Shown here one piece after another: positions 33,885 to 41,568 of a DNA stretch of 41,568 nucleotides. Position numbers and translations under genes: made by a program. The notes beneath the pieces were generated by a model. The model was not told the origin of the DNA. It searched no databases and worked only from the letters and a program-made list of their open reading frames with translations. Source of the DNA: Haliscomenobacter hydrossis DSM 1100. GTDB taxonomy: Bacteria > Bacteroidota > Bacteroidia > Chitinophagales > Saprospiraceae. The stretch spans positions 1 to 41,568 of the forward strand of contig CAMDWC010000002.1 of the NCBI GenBank assembly GCA_945878825.1, in the 5' to 3' direction. Each line of letters starts with the position of its first letter. Position 1 is the stretch's first letter.

Positions 33885-36800
33885 TTAGACCACAGTTTCT
33901 TGAATTTGATATTCTCTTAAATCAACGGGTGCTATACCAGATACGCCTTGTTCCTCCATATAAACACCATAAATGGTTTGTACTGAAGCCATAGTAAGTT
34001 TATTATGTGTCACAATAATGAATTGTGATTCTCCTGAAAACTTTTTGATAATTTTATTAAATTTTGAAATATTTGAATCGTCTAAAGGAGCATCCACCTC
34101 ATCAAAAATACAAAATGGCGCAGGTTTCAAAAGATACAAGGAAAATAATAAGGCAATCGCTGTTAGCGTTTTTTCTCCTCCTGATAGTTGGCTGATGGAT
34201 TGTGGTTTTTTACCTTTAGGTTTTGCAATAATTTCAATTTTTGAATCAAGTGGATTATGGGGGTCTACGAGAATTAAATCACAATTATCGTCATCAGTAA
34301 ATAAATTTCTAAAAACCTCAATAAAATGACTTCTCACTTGGGAGAAGGCTTCTAAAAACCTAATAGTAGCCGTTTGTTCAATTTCATTTAACGTTTTTTC
34401 TAAAGACAATTTTGCGTCTAATATATCGTTCTTATGGGTAAGAATATTGGTGTATCTTTCTTGCATTTCATCAAATGCTTCAATAGCTAATGGATTTACC
34501 TCGCCATAGGTATCCAATTTTGCTTTCAATTTTTCTACTTGGGGGATAAGTTCCTCCATCGACCCTAATCCTTTAGGTTCAATATTAAGAATATCATTTA
34601 CATTAACTTCAAATTCAATTCTAAGTCTTTGAGAAAGAGAACTAATTTCAAATTTAGTATCATTAAATGATTCCTTCAGCATATTTACTGAAATCTGTTT
34701 AGCTTGTCTATCTTTATTTTGCTTTCGAAGAAGATCTTCAAAGGAAACGATTTGATTTCTTTCTTCAAAAAACTGAGTTTCAGCTTCAGTAATATTTAGT
34801 TGTCTTGATGATTTTAATGTTAATATTTCTTGAATTTGATTAGTAAATTTTGTAAGATTTGCCGTCAGATAATCATTTTCCTGCATTGACTTTTGCAAAA
34901 TGTTTTTATTTGAAGAAATCGTATTTTGTCTTTCAATAATTAGCTTTTCCTTATTGTTTAACTCTCGTTGAAACCCTTCTACTTTATTTTCCTGGCGCAA
35001 AAATTGTATATTTTTATCGTTATAAAGAGTAGATACGTTACTCAATCTTTCTGCTAAACCCCTAAAATTTCCGTCTGTCAAGGCTATTTTTTCTTTAGCC
35101 TGATCAAGAAAGCGACGATCAATTTCAAGAGAACTTATTATTTTTTCTAATTGGCTGGTTGCTGTTTCGATTTGATTCTGGGTTCCCTCCATTTTAATTC
35201 TCAAGTCTTGTACAAACTGGGTAATACCCTCTTTTCTTGATTGAGTGCTTATTCTTTGTTGAATAATTTTTTGAAGTTTTTGTTTTTCTTCAGACAACTC
35301 CACTTGATTATTAAGGGCAAGAATCGCACTGATTTCATTTTTTACCTGATGAATAATATTGACCGCTCTGTCTTCATCTTTTTCTTTTTTACTAATTGAT
35401 TCTTCAAGGAAAACTAAATTCTTTTTTCTTCCAATTTTTTTACCTTCAAATAAGCCTATCGAACCTCCTGAAAGACTATGTTTTCTATTTGTTAATTGTC
35501 CATTGGTATGTAGGAAAATTAAATTACTTTCAGGAAGTTGAGATATTGATTGATTAGGTTCTACCATGTAGACCCCCTCAAGAAGATAATTACATAATTT
35601 GAAATAGGGTTCATCAACTTGCACTAAATCAATGGCTCTTTGATATGATATTTGGGGAATTAATGGTAAGATGTACGTTTCAAAAGAAGAAAGAACGAAA
35701 AAATTAGCCTTTCCTTTTTGTGCTTTTATAAGTGTGTCAACAGCTTGAAGGGCGGTTGGATAATCATTTACGACAAAATAGTTTAAAAAAGGTTCCAGAA
35801 AATTTTCAATTGCCACTCTATATTTTTCGTCAACATATATAATATCTGTAAGGAGAGGAATTTTGTTGTTCCATTCCTTTTGTTTTGTTAGAAAATGAAT
35901 AGATTCAGGGAAACCTTCTAAGTTATCCACCATACTTTTAGTTAACTTTAATTCATTTCGACTGGCATCTAACTCCCTTCTAATTTCAACTAAATCTTGG
36001 TTATGATTTTCTTTTTGAATCTCAAGTTGAGCTAACTTTTCCAATCTAATTTGTTCTTTATTATCTATTCCTTTAATAAACTCTTGTTGCTTTAATTCGT
36101 CTACAAGTAGTTTATCTACTTCGGAGGATAATGAATCCATTGAGATCATTATCTGATTTAGTTCATTTTGGTGTGTTTCATTAGCTTTAGATAAATTATC
36201 AATTTGAGATTGATTTACGGCTTTTAATTTTTCAAGATCTACAACTGATTTCTCAAATTTATTTTGCTCTAAAAGGATGTTGTCCATCAAGCTTTTAGCT
36301 TCAGCATGATTATCTTTAATTTCATCCAGTTCCTTTTGTGCTGCATCCAATTCTTGTTCCAACCTGATAGAAACTCTTTTTTCCAAATTTAATTCAATAT
36401 TCACCTCAACAATTTCCTTTTTAAGACTTGAGAGTAAATCTTCTGCGTGTAAAATTTCTTCTTCTAATTTTTTTTCATTTTCACTGATAAACTGTTGTCT
36501 TTGAATGGTTAATTTTTTTTCATTTTCCAGATTTCTTAGATTTGAAATAATTTCATTTAAATTTTTCTGGTGTTCAGATATCCAGATTTCTTTATCTAAA
36601 TGAGTTTTTTTCAATAATTCTAATGCTGCTTCTTCCTTTTGAATGGAAAAATCGAGGGATTTATAATCATCTTGAAGAGCGTCAATATCTTTTTTTAAAT
36701 GAACATATTGTTTTTTCAATACACTAACTTTGAGTAAAGAAAGTTCAATACTTAACTCTTTATATTCATTTTTAAGGTCAAAATATTTTTTTGTTCGTTT

Positions 36801-37427
36801 AGCTTGTTTTTCAAGACTTTTTAAGTTCCCGTCAATTTCATGCAATAGGTCCTCCACCCTATCCAAATCTTCCGAAGCAGACTTTAGTTTTGAAAGAGCT
36901 TCTCTTTTCCTGATTTTATATTTAGAGACACCAGCCGCCTGTTCAAACATTTTTCTTCTTGAATCTTCCTTATCATCAAGAATATCATCGACCATTCCTA
37001 GGGCAATGATTGCGTAAGAATTTGAACCAATTCCTGTATCCAAAAAAAGATTGGTAATATCTTTTAGTCTGCAATTTACGCCATTCAACTGATATTCACT
37101 TTCCCCACTTCTATATAACAAACGGGAGATGGCGACGGTATTATAGGCTGTAGGGAGCAAGTTTTTTGTATTTTCAAAAGTTAGCGTAACTTGAGCTATA
37201 CCTGCTTGTTTTCTTTTTTTTGTTCCATTAAAAATAACATCTTGCATTTGTTCTAATCGCAACTCTCTACTTTTCTGCTCCCCTAAAACCCATCGAATGG
37301 CATCAACGATATTAGACTTTCCTGACCCATTAGGGCCTACAATACCAATAACTTCTTCATTAAAGTTAATAATAGTTTGATTGGCAAAGCTTTTGAAGCC
37401 TTTAATTTCTAAAGTTTTCAGTTTCAT
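33885..37427 (-). CDS. smc: Chromosome segregation protein SMC
   Basis: 1180 residues from the ATG at 37427. The ORF-track start at 37436 adds only MQA and is less likely, because SMC proteins start MKLKxLExxGFKSFA. The N-terminal ATPase half carries Walker A GPNGSGKSNIVDAIRWVLGEQ. Two long coiled coils flank a hinge at about 510-660 (GFPESIHFLTKQKEWNNKIPLLTDII region). The C-terminal half has the signature LSGGEKTLTAIALLFSLYLLKP and Walker B FCIFDEVDAPLDD. SMC dimers entrap and compact DNA with ScpA and ScpB (not in this window). Length is normal and no key motif is lost. A TATTTTTG element lies immediately upstream of the start. Confidence 0.96.
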   Translation of the reverse strand: MKLKTLEIKGFKSFANQTIINFNEEVIGIVGPNGSGKSNIVDAIRWVLGEQKSRELRLEQMQDVIFNGTKKRKQAGIAQVTLTFENTKNLLPTAYNTVAISRLLYRSGESEYQLNGVNCRLKDITNLFLDTGIGSNSYAIIALGMVDDILDDKEDSRRKMFEQAAGVSKYKIRKREALSKLKSASEDLDRVEDLLHEIDGNLKSLEKQAKRTKKYFDLKNEYKELSIELSLLKVSVLKKQYVHLKKDIDALQDDYKSLDFSIQKEEAALELLKKTHLDKEIWISEHQKNLNEIISNLRNLENEKKLTIQRQQFISENEKKLEEEILHAEDLLSSLKKEIVEVNIELNLEKRVSIRLEQELDAAQKELDEIKDNHAEAKSLMDNILLEQNKFEKSVVDLEKLKAVNQSQIDNLSKANETHQNELNQIMISMDSLSSEVDKLLVDELKQQEFIKGIDNKEQIRLEKLAQLEIQKENHNQDLVEIRRELDASRNELKLTKSMVDNLEGFPESIHFLTKQKEWNNKIPLLTDIIYVDEKYRVAIENFLEPFLNYFVVNDYPTALQAVDTLIKAQKGKANFFVLSSFETYILPLIPQISYQRAIDLVQVDEPYFKLCNYLLEGVYMVEPNQSISQLPESNLIFLHTNGQLTNRKHSLSGGSIGLFEGKKIGRKKNLVFLEESISKKEKDEDRAVNIIHQVKNEISAILALNNQVELSEEKQKLQKIIQQRISTQSRKEGITQFVQDLRIKMEGTQNQIETATSQLEKIISSLEIDRRFLDQAKEKIALTDGNFRGLAERLSNVSTLYNDKNIQFLRQENKVEGFQRELNNKEKLIIERQNTISSNKNILQKSMQENDYLTANLTKFTNQIQEILTLKSSRQLNITEAETQFFEERNQIVSFEDLLRKQNKDRQAKQISVNMLKESFNDTKFEISSLSQRLRIEFEVNVNDILNIEPKGLGSMEELIPQVEKLKAKLDTYGEVNPLAIEAFDEMQERYTNILTHKNDILDAKLSLEKTLNEIEQTATIRFLEAFSQVRSHFIEVFRNLFTDDDNCDLILVDPHNPLDSKIEIIAKPKGKKPQSISQLSGGEKTLTAIALLFSLYLLKPAPFCIFDEVDAPLDDSNISKFNKIIKKFSGESQFIIVTHNKLTMASVQTIYGVYMEEQGVSGIAPVDLREYQIQETVV

Positions 37428-37433
37428 AGCCTG

Positions 37434-37441
37434 CAAAAATA
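37434..37441 (-). promoter_or_regulatory. Candidate -7 element directly upstream of smc
   Basis: On the minus strand this is TATTTTTG, an exact TAnnTTTG match, only 6 bases before the smc ATG at 37427. If used, transcription would begin at or next to the start codon and give a leaderless message. No -33 partner is evident, so chance occurrence is quite possible. Confidence 0.25.
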
Positions 37442-37480
37442 TAAAATCAATGTTAAAGAAAGACGTATTTCAATAAAATT

Positions 37481-38632
37481 CTACTGTACCTGTTGAAAGC
37501 AAAATACTAAGGCTTCCATATCGGCGGCAGAGTTGTACAAGTGGATTGAAATTCTAAAAGCATTTCCCCTTCGTGAAATAAAAACATTATTTTGTTGAAG
37601 TAGAGATTGGATGGGTTTATTCAACATGTAATCAGGCAAGTGTAAACCAAAAAGATGGGAGGCACGCCATTTTTCATTTTCAATAAATATTCCCATAGAC
37701 TTCAATTCATCTAAGTAAGGCGCATTTAATCGATAGCAATAATTTTGAATCTCCTTAGGATCCCAGGCAATTAATTGTTCAATGGCTTTTGTTAGCATGG
37801 GGACTAGTTGAAAATTACTATGTTCACCAACAGAATATCTGGATGCTCCTGATTGATAGTTTTCTTGATAATTGACTAAGGTGCTGAAATCCTCGCTCCC
37901 ATATCTATTAATCCAATTTTCTTCCAACGGAATACCATGATCCAAAACTGGTGAAAAGTAGGCCATTCCAAGAGAATAGGGACCTAACAACCATTTGTAT
38001 CCTCCGCAAACTAAGGCTTCAGGTTTAAGTTCCTCTACATCAATCGGGAGAGCTCCCACCGATTGTGTTCCATCAATTACTAACCAGGCACCATACTGAT
38101 TAGTTATTTTTCTTATTTCAAGTAAGTCAAATTTTGTTCCATCAGCCCAATGAATATTGCCTAATGCAACAGCTGCGGTATTTTCATTAATGGCTTCTAA
38201 TATTTTAGTATTCCAATTTTCGCCTCTGTTATCACCCTTTGGTGCGGAGATAATTTTCAAGTGAGCGCCCTTTGCGTCAGCCTCTCTTTTCCATGGATAG
38301 ACATTACTGGGAAATTGCCCCTCTACAACAATAATTTCTTGTCCTGCTCTTAATGGTAAATTTCTTGCAACGGTACTCAATCCATAAGAGGCAGATGGAA
38401 TAATTGCAATTCTATTTGCATCCTTTGCATTAACTAATCTGGCAAACAGAGACTTTAATTTTTCTACAGGTTCAAAGAAATCCATGATTTGCATTTCCCA
38501 GGGAGAATTTTTCCTCTTTAGTGAGGAATGTCCAATGTCCTCCACCGTTTTTAGTTGCGGTGACATATAGGCACAATTTAAATAGTGAATTGAATCAGGT
38601 ATGGAAAATAAATTTCTTTGACAGTTTAACAT
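37481..38632 (-). CDS. Class V aminotransferase-fold PLP enzyme
   Basis: 383 residues using the ATG at 38632 (MLNCQRNLFSIPDSIHYLNCAYMSP). The track start at 38674 adds 14 residues and overlaps glpD by 17 bases. The alternative is possible but the extra residues look non-conserved. Fold-type I landmarks are the PLP-ring Asp in WLVIDGTQSVGALPIDV and the Schiff-base Lys in CGGYKWLLGPYSLGMAYF. The N-terminal YLNCAYMSP and ASYGLS segments bind cofactor phosphate and substrate. Relatives include isopenicillin N epimerase-like, kynureninase-like and cysteine desulfurase-like enzymes, and the substrate cannot be decided here. It follows glpD on the same strand, suggesting co-transcription without clear pathway linkage. 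Confidence 0.88.
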   Translation of the reverse strand: MLNCQRNLFSIPDSIHYLNCAYMSPQLKTVEDIGHSSLKRKNSPWEMQIMDFFEPVEKLKSLFARLVNAKDANRIAIIPSASYGLSTVARNLPLRAGQEIIVVEGQFPSNVYPWKREADAKGAHLKIISAPKGDNRGENWNTKILEAINENTAAVALGNIHWADGTKFDLLEIRKITNQYGAWLVIDGTQSVGALPIDVEELKPEALVCGGYKWLLGPYSLGMAYFSPVLDHGIPLEENWINRYGSEDFSTLVNYQENYQSGASRYSVGEHSNFQLVPMLTKAIEQLIAWDPKEIQNYCYRLNAPYLDELKSMGIFIENEKWRASHLFGLHLPDYMLNKPIQSLLQQNNVFISRRGNAFRISIHLYNSAADMEALVFCFQQVQ

Positions 38633-38657
38633 ATCTTTCTTATAAATATACAGTAAT

Positions 38658-40316
38658 TTAATCTTTAAATTCAAGCACAGAATCCAGTAAATGGTCTAAC
38701 TTCATCCTTTCCGAAGATATTTTTTTTTCGTCCCATTTAAATTCAAGAGCAAAAATATCAATAATAAAATTTTTCTTCAAAATACATAAAGGCCTGTTAA
38801 ACCATAACATACCTGTTTGCCTTTGAATAAAATCAGTTGGAAAATAAATCATTTCGTGGTAAATTCCATACTTTATTTCCGCTTCAAGGAGCCATTCTAT
38901 TTCATCAACCATGTTAAGATTAACATCTAATAACCCAGTTATAATATCCATTTTATCGCCATATCTTTTCATAAAAATGGCTGCTAATTCAGGTTCAAAG
39001 CCGAGCTGGCTAAATTGCTCCTTTAGGTTAATTAAATATTGAGAAAGTTCCGACTCTGATTTGAATGAATTACCATCAAGCAATGTATTTTTAGTAATTC
39101 CACGCTCTTTCAATCCAACTTTATATTTAAAATGAGATTTAACTAATAGATTTACTACCTTTTCAGCCATTTTTCTAAAGCCAGTTAATTTGCCACCGGC
39201 GATAGAAATAAGTCCTGAAGGGGAAACAAAAATTTCATCTTTTCTCGATACCTCTGTAGATTCTTTTCCAGGCTCTTTTATTAAGGGTCTAACCCCCACC
39301 CAAGAGGATATAATATCTGAGACGTCGATGGTAAGCTGGGGAAATACTGACTGTAATGTTTTTATTAAATAGTTGATTTCAGACCTGGATGAATATATAT
39401 TATTCTTATCACCCGTATATTCTAAATCGGTCGTTCCTACATAAGTGGTATTACCTTTTGGAATAGCAAAAATCATTCTTTTTTTCTCAAAATCATCATA
39501 ATAAAGTGCCTGTTGTAGAGGAAACTTAGTATGAGATATAACAATATGTGTGCCTTTACTTAAGAGTAATTGTTTATGTGGAGGAAATGCATCTAATGAA
39601 ATAACATCCAATACCCAGGGTCCGGCGGCATTTACAACCACCAATGATTTTACTTCAAAAGTCTCACCTGAAATGGTATCTTCAAAAATAATAGCACTTA
39701 CAGAACGGTTTTCATCTGTCTTAATTTGATTAACTTTTCCATAATTCAGACAAATCGCCCCTTTTTTCATAGCTGATTGCATGAGAGTCCATGTCAACCT
39801 ATGATCATCCGTTTGGTATTCTGCATATAAAAATGAGCCTAACAAATGTTTCTTTGTTAACAAGGGCTCAAGGATTATTGATTTTTCTTTAGAATGATAA
39901 GTAAAAGAATCTAATTTGCCGACTCCTGCAAGCGTATCATACACTTTTAAGGCTAAAGCAGCCATTATTCTGCTTAGCGAACCGTTTTCGTAGATAGGTA
40001 GTAACATTTTTTCAGGTCTTACAAGGAATCTGGCTATTTTATGAACGATAGCTCTTTCTCTGCCTACCTCAAAAACCTGTTTAAATTTTAATTGCTTTAA
40101 ATACCTTAATCCTCCATGTATTAACTTAGTACTTTTACTACTTGTACCGGAGGCGAAGTCATTTTGTTCCAATAATAACACCTTCAAACCTCTAAGCGTG
40201 GCGTCCCAGGCAATCCCTGCGCCCGTAATTCCCCCTCCAATAACTACTAAATCAAATGGACTGGTTTGTATTTGACTTAAATATTCTTTTCTATTTTTAT
40301 TGGAAGAAATTAGCAT
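38658..40316 (-). CDS. glpD: Glycerol-3-phosphate dehydrogenase, FAD-dependent (aerobic type)
   Basis: 552 residues, normal length. The N-terminal FAD fold is FDLVVIGGGITGAGIAWDATLRGLKVLLLEQNDFASGTSSKSTKLIHGGLRYL, containing both the dinucleotide motif and the GlpD signature. The substrate and flavin region LVVNAAGPWVLDV and the late SIAGGKLTGFRKMAEKVV also fit. The C-terminal helical domain (about 400-552) is present. It oxidises glycerol-3-phosphate to dihydroxyacetone phosphate at the inner membrane, feeding electrons to quinone. It is 3 bp downstream of glpF, giving a glycerol uptake and use unit. The glycerol kinase gene expected with them is not in the window. Confidence 0.96.
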   Translation of the reverse strand: MLISSNKNRKEYLSQIQTSPFDLVVIGGGITGAGIAWDATLRGLKVLLLEQNDFASGTSSKSTKLIHGGLRYLKQLKFKQVFEVGRERAIVHKIARFLVRPEKMLLPIYENGSLSRIMAALALKVYDTLAGVGKLDSFTYHSKEKSIILEPLLTKKHLLGSFLYAEYQTDDHRLTWTLMQSAMKKGAICLNYGKVNQIKTDENRSVSAIIFEDTISGETFEVKSLVVVNAAGPWVLDVISLDAFPPHKQLLLSKGTHIVISHTKFPLQQALYYDDFEKKRMIFAIPKGNTTYVGTTDLEYTGDKNNIYSSRSEINYLIKTLQSVFPQLTIDVSDIISSWVGVRPLIKEPGKESTEVSRKDEIFVSPSGLISIAGGKLTGFRKMAEKVVNLLVKSHFKYKVGLKERGITKNTLLDGNSFKSESELSQYLINLKEQFSQLGFEPELAAIFMKRYGDKMDIITGLLDVNLNMVDEIEWLLEAEIKYGIYHEMIYFPTDFIQRQTGMLWFNRPLCILKKNFIIDIFALEFKWDEKKISSERMKLDHLLDSVLEFKD

Positions 40317-40319
40317 ATT

Positions 40320-41024
40320 TTAAAAAATAAAACTATAAAAGGATACCGCAATAATGGATCCAATAACTGGACCTAAAATAGGTATCCATGCATAAGACCA
40401 ATCTGAGTGACCTTTACCTGGAATAGGTAATAAAAAATGAGCTAATCTTGGGCCAAAATCTCTGGCTGGATTAATGGCAAAGCCTGTTGTACCTCCAAAT
40501 GAAAGGCCAATAGCAACGATTAATCCTCCAACAGCAAAAGGTTTTAGACCTTGAGTAAACTCATTAGCTCCAATATATAACAAACCTAAAATCAAGAAAA
40601 AAGTACCTATTATCTCACTTATAAGATTGGGGATGGTTGCCTTTATAGCAGGTCCTGTGCAAAAAACACCTTTTATACTATCAGGTGATTCAGTTACTTT
40701 CCAATGAGGCCAATAGTGAATAACAACCATACAAGCTCCGGTAAAACACCCTAAAACCTGGGCTAAAATATAGCCTGGTACATCGGACCATGGGAAACTT
40801 CCCTGAATGGCTAAAGCAATCGTAACTGTAGGATTAAGGTGAGCACCACTGATATCGCCTACTGCATAAATTCCTAAGGTCACTGCCAATCCCCAGGCCA
40901 GACAAATAATTAACCAATTGGAACCGTTGGAAATAGTTGACTTTAAACTTGAACCGGCACATACTCCGGCACCAAAACTAATTACAATGGCAGATCCAAT
41001 AAATTCAGCTAAAAAAGGTGTCAT
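40320..41024 (-). CDS. glpF: Glycerol uptake facilitator (aquaglyceroporin, MIP family)
   Basis: 234 residues with six membrane helices and two half-helix pore loops. The first pore loop reads GAHLNPTVTIAL, with Thr replacing the usual Ala of the NPA box. The second is canonical (GFAINPARDFGPRLAH). The Asp after the second NPAR, which marks glycerol-type channels, is present. It lets glycerol diffuse through the inner membrane. It is 3 bp upstream of glpD and is the first gene of that unit. The start region MTPFLAEFIGSAIVISFGAG fits the family. A short palindrome lies just upstream. Confidence 0.94.
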   Translation of the reverse strand: MTPFLAEFIGSAIVISFGAGVCAGSSLKSTISNGSNWLIICLAWGLAVTLGIYAVGDISGAHLNPTVTIALAIQGSFPWSDVPGYILAQVLGCFTGACMVVIHYWPHWKVTESPDSIKGVFCTGPAIKATIPNLISEIIGTFFLILGLLYIGANEFTQGLKPFAVGGLIVAIGLSFGGTTGFAINPARDFGPRLAHFLLPIPGKGHSDWSYAWIPILGPVIGSIIAVSFYSFIF

Positions 41025-41038
41025 AAAATTAATTTTTA

Positions 41039-41051
41039 AGAATAATATTCT
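41039..41051. promoter_or_regulatory. Short palindrome upstream of glpF
   Basis: AGAATAATATTCT has two 6-base arms around a single A and lies 15-27 bases before the glpF start. With one bulged base the symmetry extends into flanking A/T runs. It may be an operator, but AT-rich DNA often gives such matches. Confidence 0.25.
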
Positions 41052-41080
41052 AAAAATAATAAATTTAACCTACATAAAGA

Positions 41081-41568
41081 TTATAATTTATGCTTTTTGT
41101 AAAATGAAATTAATCCTGCAGTTGAACCGTCATGATCAGATATCTTATCAGCAGCTGTTAATTCAGGAAGAATATTGTTTGCTAATTGTTTTCCAAGTTC
41201 AACTCCCCATTGATCAAAGCTAAAAACATTCCAAATAATGCCTTGAACAAAAATTTTGTGTTCGTAAAGAGCTATTAATTTACCAAGGTTGTATGGGGTT
41301 AATTCGTCCATTAAGATGGTATTTGAGGGCTTATTTCCTTCAAACACCTTATAGGGTAATAATTTACTAATTTCGCCGATAGTTAATCCGGCTTTTTGTA
41401 ATTCCATTTCAGCTTGTTCAGATGATTTTCCATTCATTAAAGCTTCCGTTTGAGCGAAAAAATTACTCATTAATTTTTCATGATGGTCACCTAAATGATG
41501 TTTGGGCTTTGCGGCGGCAATAAAATCACAAGGAATAAAACCAGTACCCTGATGTAAAAGTTGATAAA
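41081..41568 (-). CDS. pgi: Glucose-6-phosphate isomerase, partial (N-terminus beyond right edge)
   Basis: The frame is open from the stop at 41081 to the window edge. The ORF-track start at 41470 is an internal Met. About 162 C-terminal residues are visible. [37 protein letters not shown] and especially [20 protein letters not shown], the PGI family signature holding the active-site Lys, identify it firmly. It interconverts glucose-6-phosphate and fructose-6-phosphate in the cytoplasm. The protein ends normally (SFYKKHKL). It lies 56 bp upstream of glpF on the same strand, so read-through is possible although glpF may have its own promoter. Confidence 0.95.
   Translation of the reverse strand, partial: YQLLHQGTGFIPCDFIAAAKPKHHLGDHHEKLMSNFFAQTEALMNGKSSEQAEMELQKAGLTIGEISKLLPYKVFEGNKPSNTILMDELTPYNLGKLIALYEHKIFVQGIIWNVFSFDQWGVELGKQLANNILPELTAADKISDHDGSTAGLISFYKKHKL

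Noticed and set aside
33973-34329. 118-residue plus-strand ORF
   Set aside because: It is a shadow of the conserved C-terminal ATPase region of smc.
41081-41470. Separate 129-residue gene starting at 41470
   Set aside because: The frame continues upstream to the window edge with clear glucose-6-phosphate isomerase sequence; the Met is internal.
1-41568. tRNA, rRNA, riboswitch or mobile element
   Set aside because: Intergenic gaps are short, and no cloverleaf, rRNA-like stretch, transposase or terminal inverted repeats were seen by eye; a tRNAscan-SE, Infernal and ISfinder run would settle it.

Overview
The window is AT-rich bacterial DNA that I place in Bacteroidota, probably the Saprospiria (Saprospiraceae-like). 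The evidence is a type B gliding-motility C-terminal sorting domain (CHU_C-like) next to a PorP/SprF-type type IX secretion (T9SS) protein, TAnnTTTG promoter -7 elements, almost no Shine-Dalgarno sequences, a secreted caspase-like protein, and the general family make-up. Lineage below phylum is inference. No tRNA, rRNA, CRISPR array, insertion sequence or phage gene was seen, and no gene-free stretch exceeds 300 bases.

Region 1 (1-15041) is the accessory and most interesting part. A TPR lipoprotein gene runs off the left edge. Divergent from it, eight same-strand genes are packed with gaps of -1 to 21 bp: an ECF-like sigma factor, an overlapping membrane protein in the anti-sigma position, two tandem paralogous secreted helical proteins of unknown family, a papain-like peptidase with signal peptide, a caspase-like peptidase with signal peptide and a beta-propeller-like N-terminus, a 1942-residue modular adhesin with a T9SS type B sorting domain, and a PorP/SprF protein. 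A strong hairpin terminator closes it. I read it as one self-regulated surface/secretion cassette with two extracytoplasmic cysteine peptidases. The adhesin contains a 906-bp in-frame tandem duplication of four Ig-like modules.

Region 2 (15055-21482) is mostly housekeeping: an SSS-family sodium/solute symporter with a perfect palindrome upstream, dihydrolipoyl dehydrogenase, GTP cyclohydrolase I directly followed by an SDR that lacks the usual catalytic serine, shikimate kinase, a DUF1573 lipoprotein broken by a one-base deficit in a T run, and YajC.

Region 3 (21535-30736) holds an operon of alpha/beta hydrolase, C39-peptidase ABC exporter and HlyD-type adaptor, all on the minus strand. It then has methionyl-tRNA formyltransferase with an MBL-fold hydrolase (plus), a small membrane protein, and a minus-strand pair of RNase D and a duplicated oligopeptide-type ABC ATPase without permeases.

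Region 4 (30788-41568) has a large AsmA-like protein (plus) convergent with SMC. On the minus strand come glycerol facilitator GlpF, glycerol-3-phosphate dehydrogenase GlpD and a class V aminotransferase, with the C-terminal part of glucose-6-phosphate isomerase at the right edge. GlpF and GlpD together take up glycerol and feed it into triose phosphate metabolism.
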